DNA of 64,000 nt from Mycobacteroides immunogenum (GTDB lineage Bacteria; Actinomycetota; Actinomycetes; Mycobacteriales; Mycobacteriaceae). The position numbers and the translations under genes were made by a program. The notes beneath the pieces were generated by a model. It searched no databases, was not told the DNA's origin, and saw nothing but the letters and a program-made list of their open reading frames with translations. This document shows, piece by piece, positions 54,559 through 64,000 of this stretch (position 1 is its first letter; each line of letters opens with the position of its first letter). The stretch lies in the NCBI RefSeq assembly GCF_001605725.1, contig NZ_CP011530.1, forward strand, positions 4,154,001 to 4,218,000, written 5' to 3'.

Positions 54559-55380
54559 CTAGCGGTACTCCACCGTCACCGGCGCATGGTCGGACCAGCG
54601 CAGTGCGTAGGCCTCCGCCCGCTCGACTCGCGCCGAATGCGCACGCCGACCCAGATCGGGGGTGGCCAGGTGATAGTCGATGCGCCATCCGGCATCGTTG
54701 TCGAAGGCCTTGCCGCGCCACGACCACCAGCTGTACGGCCCGTCCACATCCGGATGCAGTAGCCGGAAACTGTCGACCCAGCCGGCTTCCAGCAACGAGC
54801 CCACCCATGCCCGCTCCTCCGGCAGGAAGCCCGCCTTCTTCTGGTTCGCCTTCCACGCCTTGATATCTCGCTCGGTATGGCCGATGTTCCAATCGCCACA
54901 GATCACCGCGTCACGGCCGCTGGCGGCCAACTTCCCCATCCTGGCACCCACCGCCGCCATGAAGCGCTCCTTCTCTTCCTGGCGTTCGGTGCCCGCCTCA
55001 CCGGTGGGCAGGTAGATGCTCGCCACGGTGAGGTCGCCGATCTCGGCCTCCAGATACCGGCCCGACTCATCGAATTCGCCGCCGTCGGCGTCCAAAGCCA
55101 CCCTGGTCGCGGTCGCCGGAACGCGGCTCAGAATCCCCACACCGCTGCGCCCCTTCACACTGGACGCGGCGCTGACCACCTGCCACCCGGCCGCCAGGGC
55201 CGGGGCCAGCGCCTCCAGCAGCTGCTCCTCCTCGGCGCGCACCTCCTGCAGACACACGATGTCGGCGCTCGTCTGCTCCAGCCAGGGCAGCAGTCCACGG
55301 TTCTCCGCGGACCGTTCCTTGACGGCGGCTCGGATGCCGTTGACGTTGATGGTGGTGACGGTGATCTTCTTGGCGCTCAT
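54559..55380 (-). CDS. xthA: Exodeoxyribonuclease III / AP endonuclease
   Basis: A 273-residue exonuclease III-type enzyme that cuts at abasic sites and trims 3' ends in base-excision repair. Metal and catalytic motifs: INVNGIRA, LQEVRAEEEQ, YLPTGE, GDWNIGHTE and WSDHAPVTVEY. The ATG at 55380 begins the conserved KKITVTTINVNG; the longer in-frame start at 55464 is not supported. In M. tuberculosis xthA lies elsewhere, so this neighbourhood differs. Confidence 0.93.
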   Translation of the reverse strand: MSAKKITVTTINVNGIRAAVKERSAENRGLLPWLEQTSADIVCLQEVRAEEEQLLEALAPALAAGWQVVSAASSVKGRSGVGILSRVPATATRVALDADGGEFDESGRYLEAEIGDLTVASIYLPTGEAGTERQEEKERFMAAVGARMGKLAASGRDAVICGDWNIGHTERDIKAWKANQKKAGFLPEERAWVGSLLEAGWVDSFRLLHPDVDGPYSWWSWRGKAFDNDAGWRIDYHLATPDLGRRAHSARVERAEAYALRWSDHAPVTVEYR

Positions 55381-55509
55381 CGGTCGCCGACGATAGTCGA
55401 GTGGTGTGACAGTCCCGAGTGAGCCTGAGCGAGCGCGGAAATAGGGGCCTGTAAATTGACGCAACAGACAGTAATGTCAACGCAGAGGTTGGCGCACTAG
55501 GAGGACCGC

Positions 55510-56388
55510 ATGCTGGAAGCCATCTTGTCGAAGCCGTCGAACCGGCGTGCACCCATCGAGATGGGCGCGGGCGAGCCGGTGCTGCTGCTACACCCGTTCA
55601 TGCTGTCGCAGTCGGTCTGGGAGACGGTCGCCGAGCAGCTCGCCGACGCCGGGTATGAGGTGTTCGCCCCGACCTATCCCGGGCACAACGGCGGCGGCCC
55701 GATGCCCAAGCTACCTCCGTTCTCACAGCGGTCGGTCGATGTCTATCTGGACCAACTCGAGCAGATCATGGATCAAAAGGGCTGGGAAACAGCACATCTG
55801 GTCGGCAACTCGCTGGGCGGCTGGATCGCCCTGGGCCTGGCGCAGCGTGGTCGCGCCCGCAGCGTCACCGCCATCGCTCCCGCCGGCGGTTGGACCAAGT
55901 ACTCGGCGCTGAAGGCGGAGATCGTGGTGAAGTTCGCGGCCATGCTGCCCTGGCTGGCGTTCTCACGGCTGCTGGGCCGCCGCGCGGCGGGCCTGCCGTT
56001 CGTCAAATTCGCCACCGCGCGCGCCCTATGCGGGGAGACCGAGGCGCTGAGCCTGCCGGACTTCCACAGCATCTTCGAGGACATCACCCACTGCCCGGCA
56101 TATTTCGCGTCGCTGACATCGATCCTGCCCGCACCGGGCCTGCAGAACCTGAACACCATTTCGGTGCCCGCGCAGCTGGTGCTCTGCGAGAAGGACGAGA
56201 TCGTGCCTCCCGGCCGCTTCGGCACGCTGATCGGTCAGGGGCTGCCCTCCGGCGCCCGGCGGATCACCTTGGCGGGCATGGGACATGTGCCCATGCTCGA
56301 GGCGCCGGGTCAGGTCACCGAAGTGATCACCGACCTGATCGATCCGCTCGTCGCCGCCAAGCGCGGTGCGGCCTCCGACGCCGGCTAG
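55510..56388 (+). CDS. Alpha/beta-hydrolase
   Basis: A 292-residue alpha/beta-hydrolase with oxyanion region LLLHPFMLSQSVWE, nucleophile Ser in VGNSLGGW, an acid likely in LCEKDEIVPP, and His in GMGHVPMLEAP. Substrate unknown; fold and length suit an esterase or hydrolase of small aromatic or acyl compounds. Ribosome site AGGAGG upstream of the ATG. Monocistronic; a long hairpin follows. Confidence 0.88.
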   Translation: MLEAILSKPSNRRAPIEMGAGEPVLLLHPFMLSQSVWETVAEQLADAGYEVFAPTYPGHNGGGPMPKLPPFSQRSVDVYLDQLEQIMDQKGWETAHLVGNSLGGWIALGLAQRGRARSVTAIAPAGGWTKYSALKAEIVVKFAAMLPWLAFSRLLGRRAAGLPFVKFATARALCGETEALSLPDFHSIFEDITHCPAYFASLTSILPAPGLQNLNTISVPAQLVLCEKDEIVPPGRFGTLIGQGLPSGARRITLAGMGHVPMLEAPGQVTEVITDLIDPLVAAKRGAASDAG

Positions 56389-56401
56389 TCACCCCGTAAA
56401 C

Positions 56402-56462
56402 GCCGACACGCCGCGTTCTGCGCATCCCTCTCGGGAAACGCGTCAGAACGCGGCCTGTCGGC
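56402..56462. terminator. Bidirectional terminator-like inverted repeat
   Basis: Arms 56402-56420 and 56444-56462 pair over 18 of 19 positions (GCCGACA, one C/C mismatch, GCCGCGTTCTG). The loop holds a small TCCC/GGGA hairpin. It lies between the convergent hydrolase and icd2. There is no T run, as is common for mycobacterial terminators. Confidence 0.65.
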
Positions 56463-56473
56463 GCTGTAAGGAC

Positions 56474-58714
<2,241 letters not shown>

Positions 58715-59226
58715 GGTCACTCCCGGCATCGTTGATCGGACTTGTTGGTCGGTCAAAATCTCAGGTACCCCGTGGGTCACACGGGCTCCTATTCAGTATC
58801 ACGTCGGCTCCGAGCCTAGGCGGGCGGACGGCCTGTGATCGCGCTCCCATACGTGCTTGGACTACCTGGTGGCAACCATTCGGTGAATTGAGATACGCTG
58901 CTAATCGGTCATGAGTACCAGCGTCAAGCCCCGGCTCGCTGGTCGGCAACCCTCCAACCGCGGTGGGGTGCCCCGGGTGATGACCAGGTTGAGTAGCCGA
59001 CTGGCTGTCAGAGGTTGATGACGGAACGGTCGGCCACACGGCAAGCGCGGGTCCGATGGCGGGCCCCGAGAAGACAGGTTGGCCCGATGGAGTATTTGTC
59101 ACCCGGGGGTAGGTCCCTGCGTTCCTGTTGTCGGTTCCGGTTGTTCTTCGCGCCAGCGGCTCATCAGCACTGTCACTGTTGCCCCCAGCCCTGACCTCCC
59201 TACCCGACCACTCCCAGGAGAGCTCC
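58715..59226. promoter_or_regulatory. Divergent region between icd2 and metC
   Basis: 512 bases without a protein gene. It holds the icd2 promoter side, the metC promoter (-10 TACGCT at 58894-58899), the SAM-IV riboswitch, and a ~210-base stretch before metC. In that stretch GGGTCCG/CGGGCCC (59049-59055/59060-59066, loop ATGG) is a candidate element of the expression platform. AGGAGA precedes the metC ATG. Confidence 0.6.
58906..59010 (+). ncRNA. SAM-IV riboswitch
   Basis: Actinobacterial S-adenosylmethionine sensor upstream of metC. P1 pairs GGTCAT (58907-58912) with ATGACC (58980-58985). Inside are the conserved GTCAAGCCCCGGCT, CTGGTCGGCAACCCTCC and GGTGGGGTGCCCCGGGTGA blocks, followed by AGGTTGAGTAGCCGACTGGC for the 3' pseudoknot. 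The -10 TACGCT ends six bases before 58906, so transcription should begin at the first base of the aptamer. High SAM should switch metC-metX off. The 3' limit is approximate. Confidence 0.9.
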
Positions 59227-60555
59227 ATGACCGATATCGACCGCACCGCCCAGTGGACCTTCGAGACCAAGCAGATCCACGCGGGCCAGTCCGCCGACAC
59301 GGCGACCAACGCCCGGGCCCTGCCGATCTACCAGACCACCTCTTACGTCTTCAATGACACCGCGCACGCCGCCGCGCTCTTCGGATTGTCCGAAGAAGGC
59401 AACATCTACACCCGCATCGGCAACCCCACCCAGGACGTTGTCGAGCAGCGCATCGCCGCCCTGGAAGGCGGGGTGGCGGCGCTGCTGCTGGCATCCGGGC
59501 AGGCCGCGGCGACCCTGGCGATCGTGAACATCGCGCAGGCCGGCGACAACATCGTGTCCAGCCCCCGGCTGTACGGCGGCACCTACAACCTGCTGCACTA
59601 CACCCTGCCGCGCCTGGGCATCTCGACCACCTTCGTCGACGACCCCGACGATCTGGAGTCGTGGCGCAAGGCCATCACCCCGGACACCAAGGCGCTGTTC
59701 GCCGAGTCGATCTCCAACCCGCAGAACGACATTCTCGATATCGCGGGCCTGTCCGAGATCGCGCACGCGGCAGGTATCCCCCTGATCGTCGACAACACCG
59801 TCGCCACGCCGTACCTGATTCAGCCGCTGGCGCACGGGGCCGACGTAGTGGTGCACTCGGCCACCAAATACCTTGGCGGACACGGCAATGCCATCGGTGG
59901 CGTGATCATCGACGGCGGCACGTTCGACTGGACCCAGGGGCGTCATCCCGGGTTCACCACCCCGGATCCGAGCTACCACGGGGTGGTGTTCGCCGACCTG
60001 GGCGCGCCCGCCTATGCCCTCAAGGCACGTGTGCAGCTACTGCGCGATCTCGGTCCGGCCATCTCACCGTTCAACGCCTTCCTCATCGCCCAGGGCCTGG
60101 AAACATTGAGCCTGCGCGTGGAGCGGCACGTCGCGAACGCACAGCGGGTGGCCGAGTTCCTGGTCAGCCAGCCGGAAGTCACCCGCGTCAACTACGCCGG
60201 GCTGCCCACGTCGCCCTGGTACGAGCGCGCGCAGGCCCTGGCCCCCAAGGGTGCCGGTGCCGTGCTCGCTTTCGAACTGGACGGCGGCGTCGAGGCGGCG
60301 ACCACCTTCATCGATTCGCTGACCCTGCACAGCCAGGTGGCCAACATCGGCGATGTGCGCTCCCTGGTCATCCACCCCGCCACCACCACGCACGGACAGC
60401 TTTCGCCCACCGAGCAGGCGGCCTCGGGCGTCACACCGGGACTGGTCCGGTTGGCCGTCGGCATCGAGGGCATCGACGACATCCTGGCCGACCTGGAGTC
60501 CGGATTCGCGGCCGTGCGCCGGCTCAAACAACCCGCGGCGGTGGCATCATCGTGA
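59227..60555 (+). CDS. metC: O-acetylhomoserine sulfhydrylase
   Basis: A 442-residue PLP enzyme of the Cys/Met metabolism family that makes homocysteine from O-acetylhomoserine and sulfide. PLP Lys in [35 protein letters not shown] and [10 protein letters not shown] are typical of MetY/MetZ. Named metC in M. tuberculosis (Rv3340) although it is not a cystathionine lyase. The start has AGGAGA upstream; earlier in-frame starts lie in the leader. Regulated by the SAM-IV riboswitch and coupled to metX by GTGA. Confidence 0.94.
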   Translation: MTDIDRTAQWTFETKQIHAGQSADTATNARALPIYQTTSYVFNDTAHAAALFGLSEEGNIYTRIGNPTQDVVEQRIAALEGGVAALLLASGQAAATLAIVNIAQAGDNIVSSPRLYGGTYNLLHYTLPRLGISTTFVDDPDDLESWRKAITPDTKALFAESISNPQNDILDIAGLSEIAHAAGIPLIVDNTVATPYLIQPLAHGADVVVHSATKYLGGHGNAIGGVIIDGGTFDWTQGRHPGFTTPDPSYHGVVFADLGAPAYALKARVQLLRDLGPAISPFNAFLIAQGLETLSLRVERHVANAQRVAEFLVSQPEVTRVNYAGLPTSPWYERAQALAPKGAGAVLAFELDGGVEAATTFIDSLTLHSQVANIGDVRSLVIHPATTTHGQLSPTEQAASGVTPGLVRLAVGIEGIDDILADLESGFAAVRRLKQPAAVASS

Positions 60556-61739
60556 CCTTGACCGACGATCTTCGCGCAAGCGGCTCATCCGCCGGCCAGC
60601 AGCTGCCGGCGCCCGGCATTGCCCTGCCCCAGGGCGATGAGATCGCCTATGTGCCAATCGGTTCGGTGACGCTGGAAAGCGGTGCCGTGATCGACGACGT
60701 GACCGTCGCGGTGCAGAGCTGGGGAGAGCTCTCGCCCCGCCGCGACAACGTGGTCTTCGTCTGCCATGCGCTCACCGCCGATTCTCACGTGGTGGGGCCC
60801 GCCGGACCCGAGCACATCACCGGCGGGTGGTGGGAGGGCATCATCGGCCCGGGCGCGGCCATCGACACCAACCATTGGTGTGCCGTCGCCACCAACGTCC
60901 TGGGCGGTTGCCGGGGCACCACCGGCCCCACGTCACTCGCCGCTGACGGCAAGCCGTGGGGTTCACGATTCCCCGAGGTATCGGTGCGCGACCAGGTGCA
61001 CGCCGATGTCGCCGCACTTGCGCAACTGGGTATCACCGAGGTGGCCGCCGTCGTCGGTGGATCGATGGGTGGCGCACGCGCACTGGAATGGGCCGTGACG
61101 CACCCGGATTCGGTACGTGCGGCGCTGGTGCTGGCGGTCGGCGCGAGGGCAACCGGCGACCAGATCGGCACGCAGAGCACGCAGATCGCCGCGATCCAGG
61201 CCGACCCGGACTGGCAGGGCGGTGACTATCACGGCAGTGGACGCAGCCCCGTTAACGGCCTGAATCTGGCCCGGCGCATCGCACACCTGACCTATCGCGG
61301 CGAGGTCGAGCTGGACACCCGGTTCGGCAACAGCCCGCAGGTCGGCCCGGACGGACCCGAGGACCCCTGGGCGGACGGCCGGTACGCGGTGCAGAGCTAC
61401 CTGGAACATCAGGGCAACAAGTTCATTCGGCGCTTCGACGCGGGCAGCTACGTCATCCTGACCGAATCGCTCAACCGCCACGATGTGGGCCGCGGCCGTG
61501 GAGGCGTCGAGAAGGCGTTGAAGAGCTGCCCGGTCCCCGTCGTGGTCGGCGGCATCACCTCCGATCGGCTGTACCCGTTGCGACTGCAGGAGGAATTAGC
61601 GGACCTGCTGCCGGGTTGTACCGGCTTGCGGGTGGTTGAGTCTGTGCACGGCCATGACGCGTTCCTCATCGAGTTCGATGCGGTGAGCGAGCTGGTGCGG
61701 GAGACGCTCGCACTGGCCAAGGCAACACAGGCTTCGTAA
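60552..61739 (+). CDS. metX: Homoserine O-acetyltransferase
   Basis: A 395-residue alpha/beta-hydrolase-fold acetyltransferase that activates homoserine with acetyl-CoA; its product feeds MetC. Catalytic triad: Ser in [12 protein letters not shown], Asp in TSDRLYP, His in [11 protein letters not shown]; the [11 protein letters not shown] and GCRGTTGP segments are conserved. Called metA (Rv3341) in M. tuberculosis annotation. GTG start overlapping the metC stop. Confidence 0.95.
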   Translation: MTLTDDLRASGSSAGQQLPAPGIALPQGDEIAYVPIGSVTLESGAVIDDVTVAVQSWGELSPRRDNVVFVCHALTADSHVVGPAGPEHITGGWWEGIIGPGAAIDTNHWCAVATNVLGGCRGTTGPTSLAADGKPWGSRFPEVSVRDQVHADVAALAQLGITEVAAVVGGSMGGARALEWAVTHPDSVRAALVLAVGARATGDQIGTQSTQIAAIQADPDWQGGDYHGSGRSPVNGLNLARRIAHLTYRGEVELDTRFGNSPQVGPDGPEDPWADGRYAVQSYLEHQGNKFIRRFDAGSYVILTESLNRHDVGRGRGGVEKALKSCPVPVVVGGITSDRLYPLRLQEELADLLPGCTGLRVVESVHGHDAFLIEFDAVSELVRETLALAKATQAS

Positions 61740-61762
61740 ACACCGGACCAGAGGGAGCGCGA

Positions 61763-62500
61763 ATGCCGGACGCACAAGCAGAACCATCGCTGTCGTTCGG
61801 TTCGCAGGCAGCCGCCTACGAACGAGGCCGGCCCTCGTATCCACCCGAGGCAATCGATTGGCTGCTGCCGCCCGGAGCGCACGATGTCCTGGATCTGGGC
61901 GCAGGCACCGGCAAGCTGACCACCCGCCTGGTGGAGCGCGGACTCAATGTCGTCGCGGTCGATCCCCTCGCCGAAATGCTTGAGGTGCTGAGCAATTCGC
62001 TGCCCGATACCCCCGCGCTACTGGGCACCGCCGAAGAGATTCCACTGCCCGACAACAGCGTGGATGCCGTGCTGGTGGCGCAGGCCTGGCATTGGGTGGA
62101 CCCCGAGCGCGCCATCCCCGAGGTGGCACGAGTACTCCGCCCGGGCGGGCGACTGGGCCTGGTGTGGAATGTGCGCGACGAACGCCTGGGCTGGGTGTCG
62201 GACCTGGGGCACATCATCGGCCATGAGAACGCGTCGGACTCGGCCGACATCCAGGAGCTTCCCGCACCGTTCACAGCGCAAGAGCGCCACCAGGTGGAGT
62301 GGACGAGTTACCTTACCCCGCAAGCACTTCTAGATATGGTGGCCTCACGCAGCTACTGCATCACCGCCCCCGAGGCCGCCCGGAAGAAGACCCTGCAGCA
62401 GGTTCGCGAGCTGCTTGCCACCCATCCCGCGCTGGCACAGTCGACGGGTCTTGCGCTGCCCTACGTGACGGTGAGCATCCGGGCGACCCTGAATCACTGA
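61763..62500 (+). CDS. SAM-dependent methyltransferase
   Basis: A 245-residue class I methyltransferase (type 11-like): SAM motif DVLDLGAGTGKLT, acidic loop VAVDPLAEML, and EEIPLPDNSVDAVLVAQAWHWV. Counterpart of Rv3342 and conserved beside metX, so it probably belongs to the SAM-controlled unit (23-bp gap, ribosome site GAGGGAGCG). Target unknown. Confidence 0.9.
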   Translation: MPDAQAEPSLSFGSQAAAYERGRPSYPPEAIDWLLPPGAHDVLDLGAGTGKLTTRLVERGLNVVAVDPLAEMLEVLSNSLPDTPALLGTAEEIPLPDNSVDAVLVAQAWHWVDPERAIPEVARVLRPGGRLGLVWNVRDERLGWVSDLGHIIGHENASDSADIQELPAPFTAQERHQVEWTSYLTPQALLDMVASRSYCITAPEAARKKTLQQVRELLATHPALAQSTGLALPYVTVSIRATLNH

Positions 62501-62554
62501 ACGGGTGCCTCAATTCACAGGGTTCTTCCCAAGACGCGCGCGCCCCGGTGCCGC

Positions 62555-62560
62555 TACGGT
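62555..62560 (+). promoter_or_regulatory. -10 box of leaderless lipoprotein promoter
   Basis: TACGGT ends six bases before the GTG at 62567. Confidence 0.5.
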
Positions 62561-62566
62561 GTACCC

Positions 62567-63235
62567 GTGCATACGGATCGCCGCCTGCTGGCAGCCCTCT
62601 TTGTCACCACCACGCTCCTGACCCCGGCACTCGCCAGCTGTGGCTCCAACGGGTCACCCTCCGAGGCTCCGAGTGCGTCCGAGCCCACCTCGAGCAGTGC
62701 GCCTGCCGAGCGGCATACCCGCCAGTTCATCCCCGACCTGGGCATCTACATCAGCACACCCAATGACTGGGTGTCCTTCGCCGACGGGGTGCACAACAAC
62801 AAGGGACTGGTCACCTACCAGGTCCGGCCGAAGTGGGAATCATCGGAGCTGGCCCAGTACGTGCGGATCCGCAAGCTGGCACCGTCCGATGACGCCCCCG
62901 AGGTGAAGGGCTGGCTGGCCGCATCCAACGCCGACGCGGTGAGCGACTTCGTCAAGACCCGCAAGTCGAAAGTCACTGCGGACAAACGAGACTCATGGGA
63001 TGGCCCCAATCTGCCCGGCGCCTCGGCCAGCCTGGAGCTGGAGAAGCCACCGGCCGCCGAGGGCAAGCCACCGGTAGCCGCCACGCCAAAGATCTACGTG
63101 GCCTTCGTGGGGCAAGGCGATCAGCGTTGGCAGATCGCCACCACCAATGTGGTCGGCGCCAACAGCGAACCGTCCGAGCAGTTCCTGGGCGAGCAGGCCG
63201 ACTCCATCGCGCGGTCGGTGCAGCTGCTCAAGTAG
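62567..63235 (+). CDS. LpqN/LpqT-like lipoprotein
   Basis: A 222-residue secreted lipoprotein. Signal peptide with lipobox LASC (Cys25), then a Ser/Pro/Glu-rich linker and a single domain (FIPDLGIYISTPNDWVSFAD...) like the Mog1p/LpqN family of mycobacterial lipoproteins. Attached to the outer face of the membrane. Role unknown. The GTG start is set by the promoter and gives a normal signal peptide. Confidence 0.82.
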   Translation: MHTDRRLLAALFVTTTLLTPALASCGSNGSPSEAPSASEPTSSSAPAERHTRQFIPDLGIYISTPNDWVSFADGVHNNKGLVTYQVRPKWESSELAQYVRIRKLAPSDDAPEVKGWLAASNADAVSDFVKTRKSKVTADKRDSWDGPNLPGASASLELEKPPAAEGKPPVAATPKIYVAFVGQGDQRWQIATTNVVGANSEPSEQFLGEQADSIARSVQLLK

Positions 63236-63239
63236 CGCC

Positions 63240-63557
63240 CTAGCCGGTACCCAGCGGATCGATGGTCAACGCAAGGTAGACCATCGCCGCCGCGACGGCA
63301 CCGAGAGCCCCCACATCAAAGGTCTTGCTGCGCACCGCAAGTAGGCCCGCGGTCTCGTCGGTAAGCACCAGGCGCATCGCCGCCGCGATACCGACGGCGA
63401 TGCCGACCACCAACGCACCGCGCCGCCAGCGGTCGGCGATCACCAAACCCAACGCCACCAGAAAAACCGCTGACACCACCAGAATCGGCCACTGTTCACG
63501 GGCAAATCGGCGGACGGCATCCAACGCGTCGCCGAACAGGTCCCGGGTAGTGGTCAC
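63240..63557 (-). CDS. DUF3017 membrane protein
   Basis: A 105-residue protein with three hydrophobic helices ([55 protein letters not shown]). Conserved next to folD in mycobacteria (Rv3355c). GTG start inside the folD stop (GTGA). Function unknown. Confidence 0.85.
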   Translation of the reverse strand: MTTTRDLFGDALDAVRRFAREQWPILVVSAVFLVALGLVIADRWRRGALVVGIAVGIAAAMRLVLTDETAGLLAVRSKTFDVGALGAVAAAMVYLALTIDPLGTG

Positions 63558-64000
63558 GAACGCTCCGCTCGCTCGATCACGTTGGTGAGCAAGAAGGCTC
63601 GGGTCAGCGGCCCGACCCCACCGGGGTTGGGCGAGACGTACCCGGCGACATCCCAGACATCCTCGGCCACGTCGCCGGTCAACTTGTCGTCGACCCGGCT
63701 CACGCCCACGTCGATCACCGCGGCGCCCGGCTTGACCATGTCGGCGGTCACCATGTGCGGCACGCCGGCGGCGGCCACGATGATGTCGGCCTGCCGGGTC
63801 AGCGCGGCCAGGTCACGGGTTCCGGTGTGGCACAGGGTGACTGTCGCATTCTCCGAGCGCCGGGTGAGCAGCAGCCCCAGGGGACGCCCCACCGTGACGC
63901 CACGGCCGATCACCACCACATGTGCGCCGTCGAGTGCGACGTCGTAGCGACGCAGCAGATAGACGATGCCCCGCGGCGTGCACGGAAGCGGCGCTTCCTT
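63554..64000 (-). CDS. folD: Methylenetetrahydrofolate dehydrogenase/cyclohydrolase (5' end outside window)
   Basis: C-terminal ~149 codons of FolD, which interconverts methylene-, methenyl- and formyl-tetrahydrofolate with NADP. The complement up to the window edge reads [16 protein letters not shown], then [17 protein letters not shown] (NADP loop), [27 protein letters not shown] and [17 protein letters not shown]. The ATG at 63919 lies inside the domain and is not the start. Counterpart of Rv3356c. Confidence 0.93.
   Translation of the reverse strand, partial: KEAPLPCTPRGIVYLLRRYDVALDGAHVVVIGRGVTVGRPLGLLLTRRSENATVTLCHTGTRDLAALTRQADIIVAAAGVPHMVTADMVKPGAAVIDVGVSRVDDKLTGDVAEDVWDVAGYVSPNPGGVGPLTRAFLLTNVIERAERS

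Overview
The window comes from a high-GC actinobacterium of the family Mycobacteriaceae. Gene order closely follows the Mycobacterium tuberculosis block from sseA/accA3 through lat-lrpA, lhr, glpD2-lpdA, amiA1-amiB1, deoD-pmmB, upp, add-deoA-cdd, sdhCDAB, sigJ and dacB1, and then jumps to trpS, metC-metX, a methyltransferase and folD. Several M. tuberculosis neighbours (sigF-rsbW after accA3, nei after lhr, phoY1 by glpD2, sapM after upp) are absent and replaced by other genes. This fits a rapidly growing species, possibly the Mycobacteroides abscessus/chelonae group, but no species can be fixed from the sequence alone. I saw no rRNA, tRNA, CRISPR array, insertion sequence or prophage.

Layout. 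1-4.9 kb: a catabolic patch (alcohol dehydrogenase, SCP2-like protein, mycothiol-type DinB protein, acyl-CoA dehydrogenase) with two copies of one operator, then a divergent HxlR regulator/imine-reductase-like pair. 4.9-9.7 kb: a membrane protein with a DHODH-like N-terminus, then sseA, a SufE-like gene and accA3 (acyl-CoA carboxylase alpha). 9.8-11.3 kb: small flavin or F420 enzymes behind two clear operators. 11.3-16.1 kb: a lysine-degradation cluster (lat, lrpA, a 2-oxoadipate dioxygenase/decarboxylase-like gene, pcd). 16.2-23.3 kb: TetR, the giant Lhr helicase and small enzymes. 23.3-32.7 kb: glycerol-3-phosphate, quinone-reductase, amidohydrolase and nucleoside/sugar-phosphate genes.

32.8-38.6 kb is the accessory part. 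It holds a four-gene module that looks like ESX (type VII) secretion substrates and partners: an EspC-like protein, an NlpC/P60 cell-wall hydrolase with a long Esp-like N-terminus, and two small YbaB/Esp-like proteins. After it come an FkbM methyltransferase and two tandem paralogues of unknown function. The hydrolase gene is interrupted by a 20-base C run and a spacerless 330-bp palindrome that looks like an assembly artefact.

38.6-46.5 kb: an acidic Rv3311-like protein, the nucleoside salvage operon cdd-deoA-add, and the succinate dehydrogenase operon. 46.6-48.1 kb: an ECF41 sigma factor (sigJ) convergent with its probable target, whose upstream region carries the ECF41 promoter signature. 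48.2-58.7 kb: cell-envelope and housekeeping genes (dacB1, yihY-like, trpS, exonuclease III, monomeric isocitrate dehydrogenase). 58.9-61.7 kb: a SAM-IV riboswitch ahead of metC-metX. The window ends in a methyltransferase, a lipoprotein, a DUF3017 membrane protein and a partial folD.

A recurring feature is leaderless promoters: at least a dozen genes have a TANNNT-like -10 box ending exactly six bases before the start codon. This sets the start of several genes.
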